Assembly: GCA_965230565.1 (NCBI GenBank)
Contig: CBDDLH010000003.1
Span: 1 to 64,000 of the forward strand
Source of the DNA: BCD1 sp965230565
GTDB taxonomy: Bacteria; Bacteroidota; Bacteroidia; Chitinophagales; Saprospiraceae
Direction: 5' to 3'
Length of the DNA: 64,000 bases
The notes beneath the pieces are model-generated. The model had not been told where the DNA came from. It saw only the letters and a list, made by a program, of their open reading frames with translations, and did not search any database. Below are positions 62,164 through 64,000 of the stretch, piece by piece. A program made the position numbers and the translations under genes. Every line of letters begins with the position of its first letter. Position 1 is the first letter of the stretch.

Positions 62164-62718
62164 TCACTCTCCGTACAAATAACTGTTTTCGGGTATTTTC
62201 CCATATGTTCCCCGGAAGTGGTCATCGATAAACTTGAAATCGGCTTCCTTATCATCAGTAGTATAAAATGGATCCGAAAAAGTAACTGCTTTATTCTGAT
62301 AATCAAACCTGACCAGAATGATTGGGATTTTGGCTCCTTTGGCGATAAAATAAAAGCCCGTTTTGAGTTTATCAACCTTTTTCCGGGTGCCTTCCGGGGC
62401 CAGTGCAATACTGAACTTTTCTTTGCTGTTAAAAATATCGATCACCGAATCTACGAAATTGTTGTTTTTACTTCGATCGACCGGGTATCCGCCAAGCAAG
62501 CGGAAAATGGGTCCGAACGGCCAACGGAACAAAGATTTTTTTCCAATAAACTTGGAATCGGTTCCCATAACACCTCTTGTAAACAAACCGAGGAAAAAAT
62601 CCCAGTTCGAAGTATGCGGCACTACGGCAAGAATGTACTTATCAGGAATAGGCTGGACATCGAAATTCACTTCCCATCCAAACAACTTCAAAATAAAACG
62701 GCTCAAATTCTTACTCAT
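62164..62718 (-). CDS. Lysophospholipid acyltransferase (PlsC-like)
   Basis: About 184 residues from the ATG at 62718; a TTG six bases upstream is less likely. The acyltransferase block I motif is PHTSNWDFFLG (His and Asp), with block III as ALAPEGTRKKVDKL. A hydrophobic segment FYFIAKGAKIPIILVRFDY follows. Such enzymes acylate lysophosphatidic acid or related lipids at the inner membrane; the acyl acceptor is not known. Shorter than PlsC (245). Confidence 0.85.
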   Translation of the reverse strand: MSKNLSRFILKLFGWEVNFDVQPIPDKYILAVVPHTSNWDFFLGLFTRGVMGTDSKFIGKKSLFRWPFGPIFRLLGGYPVDRSKNNNFVDSVIDIFNSKEKFSIALAPEGTRKKVDKLKTGFYFIAKGAKIPIILVRFDYQNKAVTFSDPFYTTDDKEADFKFIDDHFRGTYGKIPENSYLYGE

Positions 62719-62827
62719 TACCAATGTGTTTTAAGTACGATTGGTTAATTTTAGGGCAGCAGTGAATTCATCGTTTTTTAAAAAAAATCACGCTAAAGTA
62801 GGTTTATTAACTCAATTTTTAAACTTT

Positions 62828-63652
62828 ATGTTTACAAACATAATCAATGCTGATGACCTCCACGCCCACCTGGAAGCCAGTGATTGGGTGGTCATCGATT
62901 GCCGCCATTCCCTTGCGGATACCGAGGAGGGGCGCAGAAGTTACCAAAACAGCCATATTCCGGGAGCTTTTTATGCCCATCTGGAGGAGGATCTTTCCGG
63001 CCCGATCATTCCGGGCCAAACGGGGCGGCACCCCCTTCCTGATATCAACACTTTTTCAGCATTGCTTTCCGCCTGGGGAATTGAAGAAGGAGTGCAGGTC
63101 GTGGTTTATGATGATAAAGGAGGCGCCATCGCAGCCAGACTCTGGTGGATGCTTCGCTGGTTGGGGCATAAATCGGCAGCTGTCCTTAACGGGGGATGGC
63201 AATTCTGGGTCAACCAGGCATACCCTGTTGATAATCAATTGCCGCAAAGTAATGGCCGGATTTTCACCCCTTCCGTAAATGAAGATATGACAGTTAATGT
63301 TGACGATGTAAAAACTATTCAACACGATCTGATTTTTTCCCTGGTAGATTCCAGAATTGCTCCCCGTTACCGTGGCGAGGTGGAACCCATCGATCCGGTT
63401 GCCGGGCACATTGAGGGTGCGATTAATCTGCCCTTCCCCGAAAACCTGGATGAAGACATGACACTTAAATCTCCGGACTGGCTTTGGGACAGATTTGAAA
63501 AAGCCACCGGAGGCAAACCCGGTGAACTGGTCGTTTTTTATTGCGGCTCCGGTGTAACTGCCTGCCATAATATCCTTGCATACGATTATGCTGGCTTCGG
63601 TATGGCCAAACTCTACCCCGGATCGTGGAGTGAATGGATTACCCAAATGTAA
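62828..63652 (+). CDS. Thiosulfate/3-mercaptopyruvate sulfurtransferase (two rhodanese domains)
   Basis: About 274 residues from the ATG at 62828 (MFTNIINADDLHAHL). The two rhodanese domains are clear: the first, inactive, has VVIDCRHSLAD, HIPGAFYAHLEEDLS and GIEEGVQVVVYDDKGGAIAARLW in part. The second has SLVDSRIAPRYRGEVEPIDP and the active loop YCGSGVTACH with the catalytic Cys. These enzymes move sulfur from thiosulfate or mercaptopyruvate to thiophiles. No signal peptide, so cytosolic. Divergent from the acyltransferase gene. Confidence 0.92.
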   Translation: MFTNIINADDLHAHLEASDWVVIDCRHSLADTEEGRRSYQNSHIPGAFYAHLEEDLSGPIIPGQTGRHPLPDINTFSALLSAWGIEEGVQVVVYDDKGGAIAARLWWMLRWLGHKSAAVLNGGWQFWVNQAYPVDNQLPQSNGRIFTPSVNEDMTVNVDDVKTIQHDLIFSLVDSRIAPRYRGEVEPIDPVAGHIEGAINLPFPENLDEDMTLKSPDWLWDRFEKATGGKPGELVVFYCGSGVTACHNILAYDYAGFGMAKLYPGSWSEWITQM

Positions 63653-63744
63653 AGACCTGAACCTGTATCTTTTATTATTTTAGTTCATTCAAGTGCAAAA
63701 ATAGTTTGAACATTCTCAGAACTGGACTGAAGTAAATCTTGTAA

Positions 63745-63812
63745 ACCACAGAGAACGTACCCAAACAACTTGAACTATTTAAACACATTGAACAATTTGA
63801 ACAAACTCTGTC
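63745..63812. repeat. TTGAAC word repeat
   Basis: ACTTGAACTATTTAAACAC and ACATTGAACAATTTGAAC words repeat in the 170-base gap before the last gene; nothing else is recognisable there. Confidence 0.4.
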
Positions 63813-63822
63813 TAAATCACAC

Positions 63823-64000
63823 ATGAGAAACTACTTTTTTGCTATTGGAGCCTTAATGCTGGCTGGTTTGGGGTTTTTGTACCCCCATACAGAAAAAGTA
63901 ATAAGCCCTCCGGAAGTAGGCGCCAAAATCGACAGCCTTGATGGCGTTTATGTCTATTATAATGGTAAGATCAGCCATGTGAAAGACCGAAATGTTTCCA
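63823..64000 (+). CDS. N-terminal part of a secreted protein, probably CHAP-domain amidase
   Basis: The first 59 codons of a gene running off the window. A signal or membrane anchor (NYFFAIGALMLAGLGFLYPH) is followed by GAKIDSLDGVYVYYNGKISH and VKDRNVS. In Bacteroidota this phrase precedes the CHAP cysteine peptidase domain (continuing DGYNxGLKxQCVEF as I recall), which cleaves peptidoglycan or glutathionylspermidine. The catalytic part is outside, so the assignment is tentative. Confidence 0.5.
   Translation, partial: MRNYFFAIGALMLAGLGFLYPHTEKVISPPEVGAKIDSLDGVYVYYNGKISHVKDRNVS

Overview
The window reads as chromosomal DNA of a Bacteroidota bacterium, most plausibly a member of the Saprospiria (Saprospiraceae-like). 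Support: type IX secretion genes (porU, porV, a PorP/SprF protein, gldJ), several secreted proteins with C-terminal type IX sorting domains, a HmuY/HmuR-type haem uptake pair, an atpB-E-F-H-A-G operon without atpD/atpC, and promoters of the Bacteroidota type (TTG, 19-20 bases, TAnnTTTG). The genus is not provable from the sequence alone. I see no tRNA, no CRISPR array and no intact insertion sequence; the one structural RNA is RNase P RNA.

Layout. 1-3.7 kb: a partial secreted repeat protein with a one-base frameshift, a frameshifted YceI gene, a MarR regulator with matching operators, and a glycosidase remnant. 4-14.2 kb: a secreted thioredoxin-fold protein, then a long minus-strand block: RIC-type di-iron protein, LuxR-type regulator, CbiX-like lipoprotein, NosR-like FMN/Fe-S membrane protein, HmuY-like protein, TonB-dependent receptor and two small proteins. 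This looks like one haem-iron and nitrosative-stress module. 14.5-19.8 kb: an XRE-Fic protein and a 1358-residue effector-associated-domain/TPR membrane protein. 19.8-27 kb: cyclase-family hydrolase, nadK, a BamA-like barrel, a TonB-type outer-membrane protein and murF. 27-36.1 kb: the type IX/gliding locus (gldJ, porP-like, porU, porV). 36.2-41.4 kb: rnpB, a decayed antitoxin, mfd, moaE. 41.5-47.1 kb: an accessory island with a truncated CHAT protease and a three-gene operon (Trypco1-like protein; trypsin-STAND NTPase; winged-helix/TPR protein), a predicted NTP-dependent conflict system. 47.3-52.2 kb: endonuclease V, SemiSWEET, hydrolases. 52.5-58.2 kb: the ATP synthase operon. 58.3-64 kb: a SCO1-type copper protein with a companion lipoprotein, a secreted CxxCH protein, an acyltransferase, a rhodanese and the start of a probable CHAP-domain protein.

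The most notable candidates for undescribed biology are the trypsin/STAND/TPR operon with its NTPase split over two overlapping genes; the EAD11-like protein whose 28 TPRs appear to lie outside the inner membrane; and the haem/NO module in which a chelatase-fold protein is a lipoprotein. Intergenic DNA is unusually rich in several families of short dispersed and inverted repeats, which I list individually.
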